Origin: Pterobdella sp. o SKG-2022
Lineage: Eukaryota; Annelida; Clitellata; Hirudinida; Piscicolidae
DNA length: 64,000 bases
NCBI GenBank assembly: GCA_964035795.1
Contig: OZ038320.1
Location: forward strand, 15,592,775-15,656,774
Direction: 5' to 3'
Part shown: piece after piece, positions 21,585 to 32,884 of the stretch
Numbering within the stretch: the first letter of the stretch is position 1
How the letters are laid out: the number at the start of each line of letters is the position of its first letter
Program-made: the position numbers and the translations under genes
The notes under the pieces: model-generated
What the model was told of the DNA's origin: nothing
Seen by the model: the letters and a program-made list of their open reading frames with translations, nothing else
Databases searched by the model: none

Positions 21585-22200
21585 GATAGTTCTTTTATAC
21601 TTCCTCCAATCCCCTTCCTGGAAGTTAAGAGTCATTCGGCCCATCTCCGACTCAATTTTGAACTCCTCTTTCCATTTAACCAGCATCGAAAGGTGGTCTG
21701 AGAAGAGCTCGACAAGAAAGGTCCAGCTGCTGGATTCCGCAGTACGTGGGTCCGTGATTGTTAAGTCTGGAGCGCTCAAGTTATTTCTGTCCCGGTGATA
21801 AGAAGCGAGTTTGAGAACCATCATTCAAGAGAATTGGGTCGTTTTCTTCCAACCAGTCATATACGGCTTGCCCTCTGAGGTCGGCTTGCACAAAGTCATC
21901 CCATGAGCCGTGGTGAGCATTGAAGTCACCACATACTAGGCCCCTAGTTGTGATTAGACATTGTAACCAGATTGTGTAGCTGTTAGGTGGGCCGGAGAAA
22001 AAGGATGATGCTAGGGCAACATACATATTGGTGAGAGATATTTGGGACCTTCTTGCAGTGGGAATGAAAATCTGCTGCATCTCTGCAAGGCCGGAGTTGA
22101 TGGGCGGAGCTAGCGAGTAGGGATACCATGGCCGATATAAGTTATTAGGCCGCCTCTTCGATGGTTTCTGATTCCACTGAAGAGCCGGTCTAATCCACAA
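21570..22200 (-). pseudogene. Endonuclease domain of the RNase H LINE
   Basis: Two overlapping minus-strand frames give NMYVALASSFFSGPP (usually VYAPP), VCGDFNAHHGSWDD (catalytic Asp and Asn), VYDWLEENDPILLNDGSQT, then after a frameshift near 21790 NLSAPDLTITDPR and ELFSDHLSMLV (SDH catalytic motif). The N-terminal third is missing or degraded. All three recognisable endonuclease boxes keep their key residues. Confidence 0.75.
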
Positions 22201-22204
22201 AAAG

Positions 22205-22740
22205 AATCAAAACTGGTTTCAACATTTTGAAAACTTTCTTGAAAACGAAGCCACAATTGAAAATGAGTCGTAAGAAATTGCTCCAATATTTAACGATGTC
22301 GAGATTAGAGATGATACTGATGTATGGATGAGTATGAAAAGGTGAAAACTACTCTAGTTAATATAACGACCTGTGGTGAAGATGGTATTAGGCCCGAAAT
22401 ATTTAAGCATTGAAAATTTGATGACATAATTCTGGATATCTGCAACACTGCGCTAGTTCAACAAGACATACCACGTCAATGGCCAATGCTGAATATTATC
22501 TCCATACCAAAAAGTGGAGACCTGAGACCTGCAAACAGCTTTCCTGGTATGAGCTTAAGTTCGGTTGTGGCTAAAGCGTATTATAAGATGATTTGGAATG
22601 GAATAAAATCCGGAATTGATCACAAGTTAGCATTAATCAAAACGGATTACGTAATAATAGTTCTAAAACAGGTCATATTCTTGCTGTAAGACGACTCTTG
22701 GAAAGTGCAAAAAAGAGAAATCTACCCGTGGAACTTGGGG
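22205..22740 (+). pseudogene. RTEX-like LINE reverse transcriptase fragment
   Basis: Readable pieces are NWFQHFENFLE, TTCGEDGIRPEIFKH (fingers), QDIPRQWPMLNIISIPKSGDL and MSLSSVVAKAYYKMIWNGIKS, ending at the motif A approach near 22740. It is truncated at both ends by minus-strand LINEs. The wording of the fingers is that of the RTEX-like copies at 2.0 kb and 39.3 kb. Stops are present near 22270 and 22412. Confidence 0.7.
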
Positions 22741-22741
22741 C

Positions 22742-24245
22742 AGTCTTGCGATTGCTTTCTCGTTAATGGTGGAGAGACGGTTGAGAACACAATTGAAGTG
22801 TTTTACATAGCGTTCCAGAACTTTTTCTTTGTCTGTGATACGTACGTTCTAATCTGCGCTAAAAAGAGAAGACGACCCCGATGAAGTTGGTCCGTAGACA
22901 GTTTTGAGTGCCCTGTAAAAGTTTTTTAAGTCATTGTGATCAGCAAAACACTGAATTTCGTCGGCTTTCTTGCTGAGCCATTTATCCTGCATTCGACTCA
23001 ACTCTAGCTGTATATTCCTCCTGATGTTGCAGAAGGCAGCTTTCTTCACTGTAGATGACGGGTCATTGATGTGAGCTCTGTGGAGACGATGTTTCTCCTC
23101 CAACAAAGACTGAATGCATTCATTGTTTTCATCCAACCAGTCTATGTGCTTTCGTTTAGTGGTACCCAGCACTTCTGAAGCTGCAGAATAGACAATATCT
23201 CTGAATGACGCCCAGTCAGACTCAGCATCCTGTGTGTCTAAGTTCTGATGCTGCGGCTTGCTGTCAAACTTCTTAGTCAATGCCTGTTTGATGTGATCAC
23301 TATTTAGCTTTTCCATATCCAGATGTTTTGGGGTCTTCTTGCGGTCGTCATTGTGGCTGAATCCTGATTTTCAGCTTTGAAATCAACAGGCGATGACACA
23401 CATGGATTTCATGACTCTCACGTCTTTCTTGTCCCTTTGCCTGACGATGACGTAGTTCAGCATATGTCAGTGCTTGGAACGAGGATGCATCCAAATCGCC
23501 TTGTTACGGTTGGGTAAGCGAAAGACTGTTGGTGATTAGTAGCTCATGAGCAGCACAAGATTCCAGTAGCAGTGCGCCATTGCTGTTGCATTTGCCTACT
23601 CAATTTTTTCCCAAAACTCCTGCCCATGCTGTGTAATCAGTGCCAACCCTAGCGTTGAAATCACCAAGAATGACGAGTTTGTCTGCTTTAGGCACAGAAG
23701 AAATTGCTGCTTACAGGTTTTTGTAGAAATTTTTTTCAACCCTATCAGGGCTAGTCATGGTGGAAGCGTATGCGCTGATCAGAGTAGCGTACCACTTTTT
23801 GGGCAGTGGCAGTCGGACGGTCATCAGACGATCATTAATACCTCTGGATGGCGAAACTAGCTTGCTGAACAGATTAAATTTGATGGCGAATCCAACTCCT
23901 GCCTCACGGCGTTCATTTTGTTTACGTCCAGAAAAAAGTGTAGCCAGCGTGTACCTCTGACGATTGACCTTCATCGGCAAGCCGTGTCTCACTAAAGGCG
24001 GCGATTTGTACCCTGTACCTTGCCAACTCTTTTGCAATCAGTGCAGACCTCCTTTCAGGCTTGTCGATCTTAGCACGATCTATCATGGTGCGCACGTTCC
24101 ATGCGCCTAAGGTGAGTGGAATCACCTTTTTTGTTCTTAAATGTTTTTCAACGCTTTTGGTGGGATCCCGCCAGCCACGGCTAGCTGGCCAGAATAGGGT
24201 GAAGCAAGCAATGTTTGGGACACCATTTCTAGTCTTTTTTCTAGA
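22742..24245 (-). pseudogene. Zinc-finger-tailed LINE: endonuclease and linker
   Basis: The minus strand starts near 24125 with LTLGAWNVRTMIDRAKIDK and AAFSETRLADEGQ (catalytic Asn and Glu region), then after a frameshift REAGVGFAIKFNLFSKLV, MTVRLPLPKKW and [17 protein letters not shown] (about 23690-23640). HELLITNS ends the readable endonuclease. A second open frame, 23316-22849, is the linker (HIDWLDENNECIQSLLEEKH; DKWLSKKADEIQ; LKNFYRALKTVYGP). Before 24125 the minus strand shows a likely 5' leader. The reverse transcriptase is missing here. The copy at 56.4-59.3 kb carries that part and the zinc fingers. Confidence 0.8.
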
Positions 24246-25020
24246 CTATGGGGAGAGCAGTGCTGTCTTAGAAAGGGCTGCCAAAACTCATCGCTACTTC
24301 TGTCGATAGAGGAGGATAGTACGCATAGTGTCAGACAGTAAAGCAGCCCTCGAGAAAGTTAAGTATTTTAGCTCATCGATATTAGGCATCAGCGTAGAAA
24401 AAAAAGAAATCTTAGAAAGCCGACAGTTATGCCACCGCCGCAAATGTACTGTGACGTTCACTTGGTGCTAAAGCCAATGCGGAGTGGAAAGGAATGAGCT
24501 GGCCAATGTAGCAACAAAAGAAGGAACCAAGTATGACCAAGGCCACGTTGACATCATTTACACCATGGCAAAGGCAGCTATTCAGCGCTCCACACGCATA
24601 GAGTTCGTCATAAAAACCAGACTTAAGCAAATGTACGAAAGGAGGGGGAGCCAATAACAGAGCAGACCCGAAGCTCTTGAGTCGGAGAGAACAAATAGCC
24701 CTCAGCAGACTTGGGAATGGTCACCACCCAGATCTTCGATACTGGATGAACAAGATTGACCGCGAAAAGTCAACCCTATGCCAGAGATGCTGGATGGGGG
24801 AAGAGACAGCTGAGCATGTTCTTCTAGAGTGTCCGGTTAGCCACCCGTCGACCAGAGGAACTCTCGTCACTGCAGACCGCCTGGCGAAAGACCCGAAGTC
24901 AACCAATAAAGTGTGGGAAAAATAGAAAGAGAAGGTACTAGCAGCGAGGAATCCAGGTAGTAAGAGTGAATAAACGGAAACGACGAACGCTTATATTGCT
25001 ATGCTCAACAACAACAACAA
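24246..25020 (+). pseudogene. RNase H LINE, RNase H and C-terminal zinc knuckle
   Basis: RNase H pieces are RIVSDSKAALEKVKYFSSS (catalytic Asp of the SDS motif, about 24317), CGVERNELANVATKEG (GNExAD altered to RNELAN, so this Asp is lost), then FVIKTRLKQMYERRGS. A clean frame, 24677-24925, has SRREQIALSRLGNGHHPDL and the knuckle CQRCWMGEETAEHVLLEC. A CAA repeat tail (caacaacaacaacaac) is at 25005-25021. Loss of the last RNase H Asp means no activity. Confidence 0.75.
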
Positions 25021-25539
25021 CGTTGCATCTATTCTCGGAATAGTGAACACAAAGCTGTAACGAGATAGTTCACCGGTTATAAGTCATGATTTATACCGAT
25101 AAAACGTCAGAGATTTTGTTTTGCGGTGGAATAGATTCTTTCACCTCATTGAAGCTACAGCCCGCTTAAACCAAGCAGCTTTTGGCCAATAAGTTTTTCA
25201 GGTCATCAACATAATAACATATAAAATGCTCTGGTCTTACTGCTCATAGTTCACTAAAAAAAGTAAACTGATTTTCGCGACATGTGATGTCAAGTCAACG
25301 ACAGCTGTAAAGTAGAGCCAGATTTTTATTATCTTCAAGCCGCAAAACAGCCATTGTGATTCAGAACTGTCACGGCGTCATGTTACCATTGCAGCGCTTT
25401 AAAAGACCCGGCTTGCTGGTGCTACGTTGATGAAAGAGGCAACTTTCAATGATTTATGCTGTGAGAAAAAAAATAAAATACCGTTCGTTTACTCTACAGG
25501 TTTTGCTTTCGCAAACTGGCTGTAAGCTTCAGACGCTGC

Positions 25540-25850
25540 TGATATAAAAATCGGTTTATATAATCTAGTTGAAGCTACTATTGAGAAAGTCTTTCTTTGC
25601 GAAAATTTTATCCTTTATGGTGATATGAATGCCAGAATAAGTGAAGACCACATTACTTGGTCAAAATCTGCCGGCAAGTATGGTTTTGGATAAATAAATG
25701 AAAATGGTCAGACTTTGGAGCTCTGCAGCACAAAAAATCTGCTTTTTTTAACAAAACGCATCAAAAGATGTCTGTTTTATTTTAGCTTCAGAAACGGACA
25801 TCGATTAAAACTGGTTGTTTTCAAAACTGGACGTAAACTTGAAGTGCTTA
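25540..25850 (+). pseudogene. Zinc-finger-tailed LINE, small endonuclease piece
   Basis: Reads LYGDMNARISEDHITWSKS (GDFNAR box), then INENGQTLELCSTKNLLFLT, matching the [17 protein letters not shown] region at 23.69 kb, with one stop between the parts. After 25760 only FRNGHRLKLVV, which may correspond to the HPRSKHWHLIDYV segment of the family, is readable. Confidence 0.6.
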
Positions 25851-27230
25851 ACACAAGATCTTTTTACAGTGTTGTATCGTCCTTCGTTTCAAAACCAAAG
25901 CCGTTTTATCGACACATAAAATTCAAGAAAGTTGACACAAGTACGTAAATGCGTGTACATTTCTGTTTCACGTTTTGCTTTTTTATCGAATCTACTAGAG
26001 ATTCGGGTAACGTAGGTGAAATGTTCGCTTTCATTAAAAAACCACAAGTTTTGGTTATGGTCAGTTTTTTGAACTAAGTTCAAAGCTTTCAGTTTGAGAA
26101 AACAAACTTGTGAAGGGTGTTTTTTGGGTTTTAGCGTCCCCTCTCTACTCTGAACTCTATGTCCAAAAACGCTGTTAAGCAAACTGGCTTCTAAATGTCG
26201 CACGTATTTGAATTTTCAAGTTGGTTATGTTGAATGTAAGGCTATTAAACTTGACGGAAAAAAATATCAATCGGTTAAAAGAACCTCTCTGAAAAAAGGT
26301 GAATGCAATTACAACCGTGACATTTCACTTTTAGATGTCACAAAAAAATTTTTCATTGAAACTATTCTCAAACAGAATTAAAAATTATCTAATAAAGTTA
26401 AACCTGAAGCTCAAAGTAGATCTTGTGCACAAAGATCCACAACTGATATAGCCTTTATTATCCAACAATCACAAAAGAAATCGTGTGAGCTGATAGTACT
26501 TCTGTATATAGCGTTTGAAGATGAAGTTGTTATTTATTTAAAGAATACGGTGAACTGATTTATTCAAAACTAGATAAACTTGAAAATCTGTGAACCTGAA
26601 TCAACGCCGAAAACTATCAAAAACATCTCAAGTTTATTTCTATTTGATGAGTCACATCTTCCACAGAATAGTATCAATCGATCTGGATCCTCTCTGAATC
26701 AAAAGAGAACTGTCACGAAACCTGTTTTGGTATCGTTTTACTGACCGTCAATCAGCTAAGGCCCTTTGCTCAATAATATAATAATATCAATCAATCTGGA
26801 TCATCTCTGAGTCAAACTTCCAGAACCCAGTCTTCAAAACCTTCTTCACCTAGAAAAAGAAAAAGTATTTGAAAATTGTTTATTATAAGAATTTGGAAAA
26901 AAGAAATTGAAATTTTATCTATCCATCCGTTTGAACACTATATATATGAAAGGAATCATACTTATTTTAAAATTTTTATGAAACATATCAAAATTAAGAA
27001 ATAAACAAAACTTTCTAAACATACTAAATTTGAAAGACGTTGAAAATAAAAAATTTTGATTTGAAAAATATTGATCCCGACAAAAGTGTTATAAACTATA
27101 TCACAAAATCCTCAAGAAATGATGACGAAAATCTAAATTCCTTTGATTATGTCTCTTCGAAAAATTTTTAAGAAACTATTCTCAATATAGATAATGCAGA
27201 TAAATCAAAAAATCTACCACAAAACTCGCA
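25851..27230. other. Region without a secure assignment
   Basis: Short frames on both strands lack recognised motifs. The minus-strand frame 26203-25889 and plus-strand pieces near 26220-26390 (KKYQSVKRTSLKKGECNYN) may be 5' parts of the retroelement that follows, but nothing confirms this. AT-rich tracts lie at 26860-27060. Confidence 0.4.
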
Positions 27231-27249
27231 TTCATCAGAGATCAAAGAC

Positions 27250-27415
27250 GATCTCAGAACTTTTTTAAGATGCGGGTTAAACAAAAAAGAATCAAACAAA
27301 CGTTTGTGGATTCGATGTGACCAATGTATGAGATGGTATCATTCTACTTGTGTCAAGCTTACAAAAAACTGGCCTAAACCATTGAATGTTTAGGTGGGTT
27401 CATGTTGCACTCCCA
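27250..27415 (+). pseudogene. PHD-like zinc finger of the 27-30 kb retroelement
   Basis: The frame reads FLRCGLNKKESNKRLWIRC, DQCMRWYHSTCVKL and, after a stop, GSCCTP. The pattern of a Cys, a Cys-x2-Cys pair, WYHSTC (His and Cys) and a final Cys-Cys is that of a PHD finger. The first Cys pair is incomplete. A recruitment role in chromatin is inferred only from the fold. Confidence 0.6.
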
Positions 27416-28059
27416 AAATAATAAATGATACACAACCTTCTGACCTCCCTTTTTCATTCTTGCATGTTGGTACTGTTTTAAAAACAAGTGTGGAAAGCTT
27501 CACGAATTTCAGCAGGTAACCTCCTCACCAGTATCTTGAACAAAATTGTTGCGGAAAATAGTCTAACAGATTGGAAGAACCTTTTTAGTTATTCTAGAAA
27601 ATGCTTTCTCGACCCAAATAGAAACGGCAAAAAGTCAAAATCATTAGCGACAATCATTAACAGACAGATAAATGACTTCAAAAAATCCATTCTCTCAACC
27701 CGTTAAAACAACCAGCAAAAAATCAAAAATGAAAACTGACCGCACATAGGCTAAAATGGTGTCTTCTAAATTGGCTTGTGGTGATATGAGGGGCAGTTAG
27801 GATAATTTCTTCTAATGATAAATTACTTGAAAATACCCCAAAAGTCTTAAAAAAATTGGAACTCAAACATCCGAAAATTAATAAAAACTCAAACCTCCCT
27901 CTTCCACCTTCCGAAGAACAAATCGCCGAAAGTTTACAAGTTACAGCTAAAGACGTTAAAAGAGGTATTAAAGGTTTCAAAAATGGCAGCAGTGGCGGTC
28001 TAGACGGTTTGTTTTCACAAAATCTCAAAGATCTTACTGCAGAACTACAAGGATAAAAT

Positions 28060-28790
28060 GGAGTTGACTTTCTGGAAGCCATTGCTAAGTTTTTCAATAA
28101 AATCATTTTACGGGGTGATATTCCTGTAGAGGTTCAGCCGAGTTTTCATGGTGCTTTATTATAAGCCCTGTCAAAACCTGACGGCGGAGTGAGACCCATT
28201 GCAGTAGGAAATACTCTAAAAAGGCTCGTGGCAAAAACTATAATGCAAAAATTGTCAAATTTTTCAACAACCTTTTTCAAACCTCATCAACTTGGAGCAG
28301 GCACTCCCTCAAGAGCCGAAGTAGCCGCCCATTTACTTAGAAAATATATTTTCAATAAAAATCAACATGGTTGCAACTCTGAAAATGAAATAATTTTGAA
28401 AATAGATTTTTAAAATGCGTTTAATTCAATTAGAAGGGACGTAGTTTTTAAAAAAATTCAAAAAAAATTACCTACTATATACCCAATAGTTTGGCAGGCA
28501 TATTCTTGTCCCTCCATTCTTTTCTATGGAGACAGCTTCCTTCTATCTCAAAAAGGTGTACAACAGGGAGACCCTTTGGCCCATTTTTGTTTTCTCTTGC
28601 CATCCAAAACTTGATTAATGAATGCAAAAGTGAACTAAACATTTGGTATCTAGATGATGGAACTTTGGCAGGAAATGCTGAAGACGTATTGTCGGATTTT
28701 AATAAAATTATAAACGCCAAAGAAACTCTTCAAAATGCGAACTGTTTTTTATTAACCCGAACAATCAATCACCATATGTCTTAAATAAGT
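28060..28790 (+). pseudogene. Reverse transcriptase of the 27-30 kb retroelement
   Basis: Pieces in order: SKPDGGVRPIAVGNTLKRLV, KPHQLGAGTPSRAEVAAHLL, EIILKIDF followed by a stop and NAFNSIRRDVV (motif A), LLSQKGVQQGDPLAHFCF (motif B) and WYLDDGTLAGNAEDVLSDF (motif C, a YLDD box, about 28648). Four or more stops or shifts break the frame. KIDFxNAFNSIRR and the PHQLGxGxPxGAE stretch identify the family. It differs from the LINE reverse transcriptases elsewhere in the window. Confidence 0.75.
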
Positions 28791-29040
28791 TCAATTCATT
28801 AAGTTCAGGAATAAAGCATTTAGAAATTAATAATCTATCCCTATTAGGTTCTCCAATTCATCAATCAACAATTGAAACATTTTTATCCCATAAATTAAAA
28901 GATTTGAAAAGAATGACAAAGAGATTAATGGAAATCGATCCCCATGATGCACTTTTTCTTTTAAAACCTAGTTTTTCAATTCCAAAATTAACCTACCTTC
29001 TCCGTTCTGCTCCATGCTTTAATTCTAGTTTTAAAAGAAT

Positions 29041-30108
29041 ATGACTCTATTAAAAACATCCCTTAAAAAAATTATCAACATCAAACTTTCAAACAGAAAT
29101 TGGACCCAATCAACTTTGTCTGTAACCCTAGGAGAGCTGGGAGTAAGATCAGCCGTAGACTTATCGCTTTCTGCATTTCTATCCTCAGTCCATGCTTGCA
29201 GCCCACATGTTAGAAAGCTTTTACCGAATTTTTACAATATTTTAGGCAATTTGTACAACAACTCTGCTAAGATTCTCTTTTTGGAAAAAATTGGAAATAA
29301 CAGCAGTTTTCTAGGTAATCCTAGTATTCAAGCTGCCTGGGATATGCAGTATGCCAAGCTGAAGCATGAAAAGCTGATTTCAAGTTTGACATCAGATTTA
29401 GAAAAAGGGAGGCTGCAGGCTGTCTCTTCAAAACCATCTTCTTCTTGGTTCAATACCATTCCTATAGCTTCCTTGGGTTTGAAGATGAATAGATCTCAAC
29501 TAAGGATCAGCAGCGCTTTACGTTTAGGCTCACCCTTGTGCATTCTTCATACTTGCGTCTGCGGCACTAAAGTGGATCAATCGGGAGTGCATGGCTTCAG
29601 TTGTAGAAAGAGTGCTGGAAGATTTTCCCGACATGCTCAAGTGAATGACATAATAAAGAGAGCTCTGTCATCAGCCCATATATTTTCGATTCTTGAACCA
29701 AATGGTGTATCTCGCTCTGATGGAAATTTACCCTTAGAAAAATGTTCGTACTATGGTGTGGAATTTTACTTGTAGTGATACCATCGCCCCCAGCCGCATA
29801 CAAATTTCTTCAGCTATTCCCGGAAAAGTAGCTGAAAGCGCGGAGACAGCTAAGCTGACAAAATACCGCAACCTTCCAGCGGATTATGAGGTTATACCAA
29901 TCGGAGTTGAAACTTTTGGTTCTTGGAGTACATACTGACTAAGATTGATTAGAGAGATAGGGAAAAAAATAGCTCAAGAAACAAGAGAACCGCGGTCAAC
30001 CTCCTTCCTACTTCAAGCTCTAAGTATGGCCATTCAGAGAGGAAATGCTTTCAGTGTGCTGTTTACTGTCGCAAGTTCATTAAAATTAGAAATCTTTTAT
30101 TTTTGATT
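29041..30108 (+). pseudogene. C-terminal region of the 27-30 kb retroelement, possible restriction-like endonuclease
   Basis: A 244-residue open frame (29041-29775) has SALRLGSPLCILHTCVCGTK, then VHGFSCRKSAGRFSRHAQVN (Cys/His cluster) and ILEPNGVSRSDGN. After a frameshift at about 29755 it continues TCSDTIAPSRI, AKLTKYRNLPADYEVIPIGV and ETFGSWST, then TREPRSTSFLLQALSMAIQR. In relatives the segment between the two parts reads close to DGKRPDG and WDxT. Acidic residues followed by a conserved Lys would fit a PD-(D/E)xK nuclease. Here the RPD-type residues are replaced (NLPLEKC). The nuclease assignment is inference. Confidence 0.55.
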
Positions 30109-30429
30109 ATTACAAATAATTCAAACAATTTTGTTTATTTTTAAATTTGACGGTTGAATAAAAAATTGTTTAAAAAAAAAAAAAGTTTGAAGCTTATACC
30201 AAGTTTTTTGTCTTAGTTTTTCGAAAACCTCTGTACACCTTTTTTTCAAAATCTGATTGTAATCGATTCATTTTGCGCTTATCATTCGTTTCATGATGGT
30301 ATCGATCGAAGTTTTCCCTTTTACCGGAACTTTTTAGTTAAAGACTTACATTTTGGTCGCAACGCAAGCCGACTTTTTTTTGCTTCTACTTCTAATCTTG
30401 CAAAAAATTCTTGTCTTTGATCGAACACA

Positions 30430-30780
30430 GTGGACATAGCAAAAGTGAGAGCTAATACCATTTGGGGAACAGATGATTTGAAGTTGCTGCACCAATTCTT
30501 TGGAACGATTTACCAAATCACCTCAAATCCATAACCTCCACAACAACTTTTTCCAAATGCCTAAAAACCCATCTCATGAATAAGTCTTATAATCTTAAAA
30601 CATAATTTTAGAATTATTTTCTTTCAAGTATTTTTTTTCAGAAAATCAAATTAGTGAAAAGAAAGAAAGGGTAAATGAAAGGAATGAATGGGTGTGTGTG
30701 GATTGAAGGATAAAGCGTGATGAGCTGAGAGGATTGAAATTTAATGTATTAGGACTGGCTCTATATATAAATATATATGC
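30430..30780 (+). pseudogene. L2/CR1-like LINE, extreme C-terminus
   Basis: The frame reads SVAAPILWNDLPNHLKSITS followed by TTTFSKCLKTHLMNKSYNL, the conserved end of L2/CR1-group polyproteins (WNxLPxxxR...FKxxLKTxLF). It is preceded by a frameshift, and the rest of the ORF is missing: a typical 5'-truncated insertion. The downstream sequence is GA-rich, then AT-rich. Confidence 0.65.
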
Positions 30781-31229
30781 TGAAGTGGTTTTGAAGACTT
30801 ACTCAATTTTATGCCACTATAATAATATTCTTCATTTGTTTGTTATTTTTTCATTGAGAAAAGCAATTTCATCAGCAATCCAAGTCGGATATTGCCTACT
30901 GTTTTTTCGTTTATGAAACTTTAGCCCAAATTCAACTTTTCTTCTTCTGTAAGCTTCTCGCATGACGTAGTCTTGTACGATTGCAAGATTACCAGACAAG
31001 ATCCCTTCTCGAGCCCATCCCTATTATTTACAGCATGCACATTTGTGAATATGTAATTAGTAAACAAATTATATATTCATACACTATTTTTAACTAATTT
31101 ACTGTTAGATAAATACATTCCAAAAAATTTTAAGTACATTACAAGATTAAAATGTGTAATGACTGAAAGTTTCCATTTCAATGTAGCATATGTGTCAAAA
31201 GAGGAAATTGATATAGAAGAAATATGCAA

Positions 31230-31880
31230 TACCTTGAAAAAATAGTAAACAAAAATAAAACAGAAATAATCACAATGAAACATAACAATCTAGATAATTT
31301 AAAATTTAAAAAACTAGGATCAATATTAGCAATGAAAGAAGAGATAAGAAATCGGAAGGCACTATCCATGGCTGCAATGAACAAGCTCTGGAAATTATGG
31401 AAAAAAAAAGCTGATTTTAAAAAAAAAAGTAAGATTATTCAATGCTTACATATTGCCAATTCTACTATACAATTGTGGTACTTGGTCATTGACAAAAACT
31501 GATGAGTCTGCCTTAAATTCTTTCCATCGCTGCCTCCTCAGACGAGTAGTAGAAATATTCTGGCCAAATAAAATAAAATCAAGAACTATATAAAAGAATA
31601 GGAGCACAGGAACTAAGTCAGACCATTGCTTTTTGCAGGCACACACTACTTGGTCATAAACTAAGACTCAATATAGAGGCTCCAGCACAAAAAGCTATGA
31701 ACAACTATTACATGTCTACATCCAAACCTCTTCCAGGAAGACCAAAAACAACATTACCAGCTGTACTGAAAAAAGATCTGGAAGCCCGAAACCTTTCACT
31801 AAACAGTCATGAAGATCTTTTGAAACTAAGAAAAATGGCGAAAAATAAATATGAATGGAAAAAACTTTATTTTTAAATTC
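31230..31880 (+). pseudogene. LINE C-terminal fragment (family of the 12-14.5 kb element)
   Basis: An open frame at 31224-31502 starts after motif C: KTEIITMKHNNLDN, LGSILAMKEEIRNRKALSMA, MNKLWKLWKKK. In shifted frames it continues DESALNSFHRCLLRRVV, ELYKRIGAQELSQTIAF, GHKLRLNIEAPAQKAMNNYY and PGRPKTTLPAVLKKDLEARN. The last part matches FRGRPCITLPTVLSEDLKRA of the 12.1-14.5 kb element. It is truncated before the palm. Confidence 0.7.
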
Positions 31881-31989
31881 ATAACTTTCTTTTTATTATT
31901 AACTATATTCTTTATATAGAATGTAAAGTTTAGAAATAATATGTGTCATGTCATAAGCGTATAAATATTTTGAAAATCAGAAAATTAAT

Positions 31990-32880
31990 AAAATTAATCG
32001 TTCTGATAGTGCATCACCTTGACGTGGTAAGACGACTCATGTGTTCCAGTGACTCCCAAGGCTATATGGAAGGTTCAACCATGCTCAGAATGTTTGAGGA
32101 GTAGGGTATAGACAAAACGGTACACCTTTGTTAGGGATTTCGGTGTAGGTTAATTACCCGCACATGGAAAAAAAAAAAAGTTACCGAAACCAAGAACAAT
32201 TTTAACAATGAATCCTTTGTTTCAAGAAGAGCTGGAAGTCCTTTCATGAAATTTATGACACGTTGCTGCCAAACCTATAAAGAATGCCCCATTTTCATCC
32301 AAAAACATTTTAAAACAAAAATCCTAGATCGCCTTTACACAAGTCTGTTCTCCTGGGTACATGAAACGTGAAAACACTTAAGAAGACAGGACGATGAACA
32401 CAGGCAGTGAGAGAGACGCAGAAGTACAACTTCACACCTTTGGGGATGTGCGAAGTACATTAGAATGGTCATAAAAAGATCAAAGTACGAACAGGAAAGA
32501 CGCTGCGTTGTTCAGGCAAAAACGAAGAATGTCATGAAACTGGTAGATAATAAATAATTTGCCTTATACAAAAAATTCTATTGAAGATTGGCAAAATAGT
32601 TTAACTAGGAGAGTTAGAGTATATCATCCTTACTTTAACAAATTGATTAGAAACGTATCTGACCGCATTATCACAGCACGCTGGGTAGACACGAACTTGA
32701 AGAAATGAACGTAAATGAGGAGATGCTAGTTGACTTTTGCTCAATTAATAGTCTTGTTATTGGATGTACGATTTTTCCATACTGACGAAGCCATCTTGGT
32801 TTCTTTTGACAAACAGACAGAAAACTAAATTGAACACGTCACGGTGAGACAAGGCTAGAGAAATACTTCAAGATGTTAGA
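31990..32880 (+). pseudogene. RTE-like LINE 5' leader and partial endonuclease
   Basis: A non-coding leader (about 32005-32160, tgacgtggtaagacgactca up to acccgcacatgg) precedes LGTWNVKTLKKTGR (endonuclease start), VREMQKYNFTPLGMCEVH (Glu region) and, much later, LVDFCSINSLVIGCTIFPY and a degraded QIDHVTVR (about 32835). Most of the middle endonuclease is missing and the sequence stops before the reverse transcriptase. Confidence 0.6.
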
Positions 32881-32884
32881 GTTT

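Larger units (their letters stand above)
19993..22205 (-). mobile_element. RNase H LINE, minus strand, split by a PLE insertion
   Basis: The element runs from an endonuclease (22200-21570) through a linker and the start of the reverse transcriptase (20760-20160) to a CAA-type tail (caacaacaacaac read on the minus strand, about 19997-20012). The middle is interrupted by a plus-strand PLE at 20764-21584. The reading frame rejoins exactly across that insertion (WRKYKRTI then FRELSNLDLSTLPKS). Downstream of LKPGKAASPDGIALEVLK most of the reverse transcriptase is deleted, and only a short 3' end remains. It is the same family as 9.44, 24.24, 46.3 and 48.97 kb. Confidence 0.75.
27230..30184 (+). 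mobile_element. Retroelement with PHD finger, reverse transcriptase and possible restriction-like endonuclease
   Basis: In order: a PHD-like finger (27250-27410), a fingers/linker region with multiple stops (27488-28060), reverse transcriptase (28150-28790), a C-terminal region with a Cys/His cluster and conserved block (29041-30105), an AATAAA signal (about 30155) and a poly-A run (30168-30184). The polypeptide type is common in invertebrate genomes and usually annotated as uncharacterised. The 3' poly-A suggests insertion from a polyadenylated RNA. Many stops make it inactive. Confidence 0.65.

Noticed and set aside
31500..31560. CTGATGAG followed by a TCTG/CAGA pair and CGAG, like a hammerhead ribozyme core
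   Set aside because: The stretch is LINE coding sequence (DESALNSFHRCLLRRV). The required GAAA is missing after the second strand, which reads CGAG.
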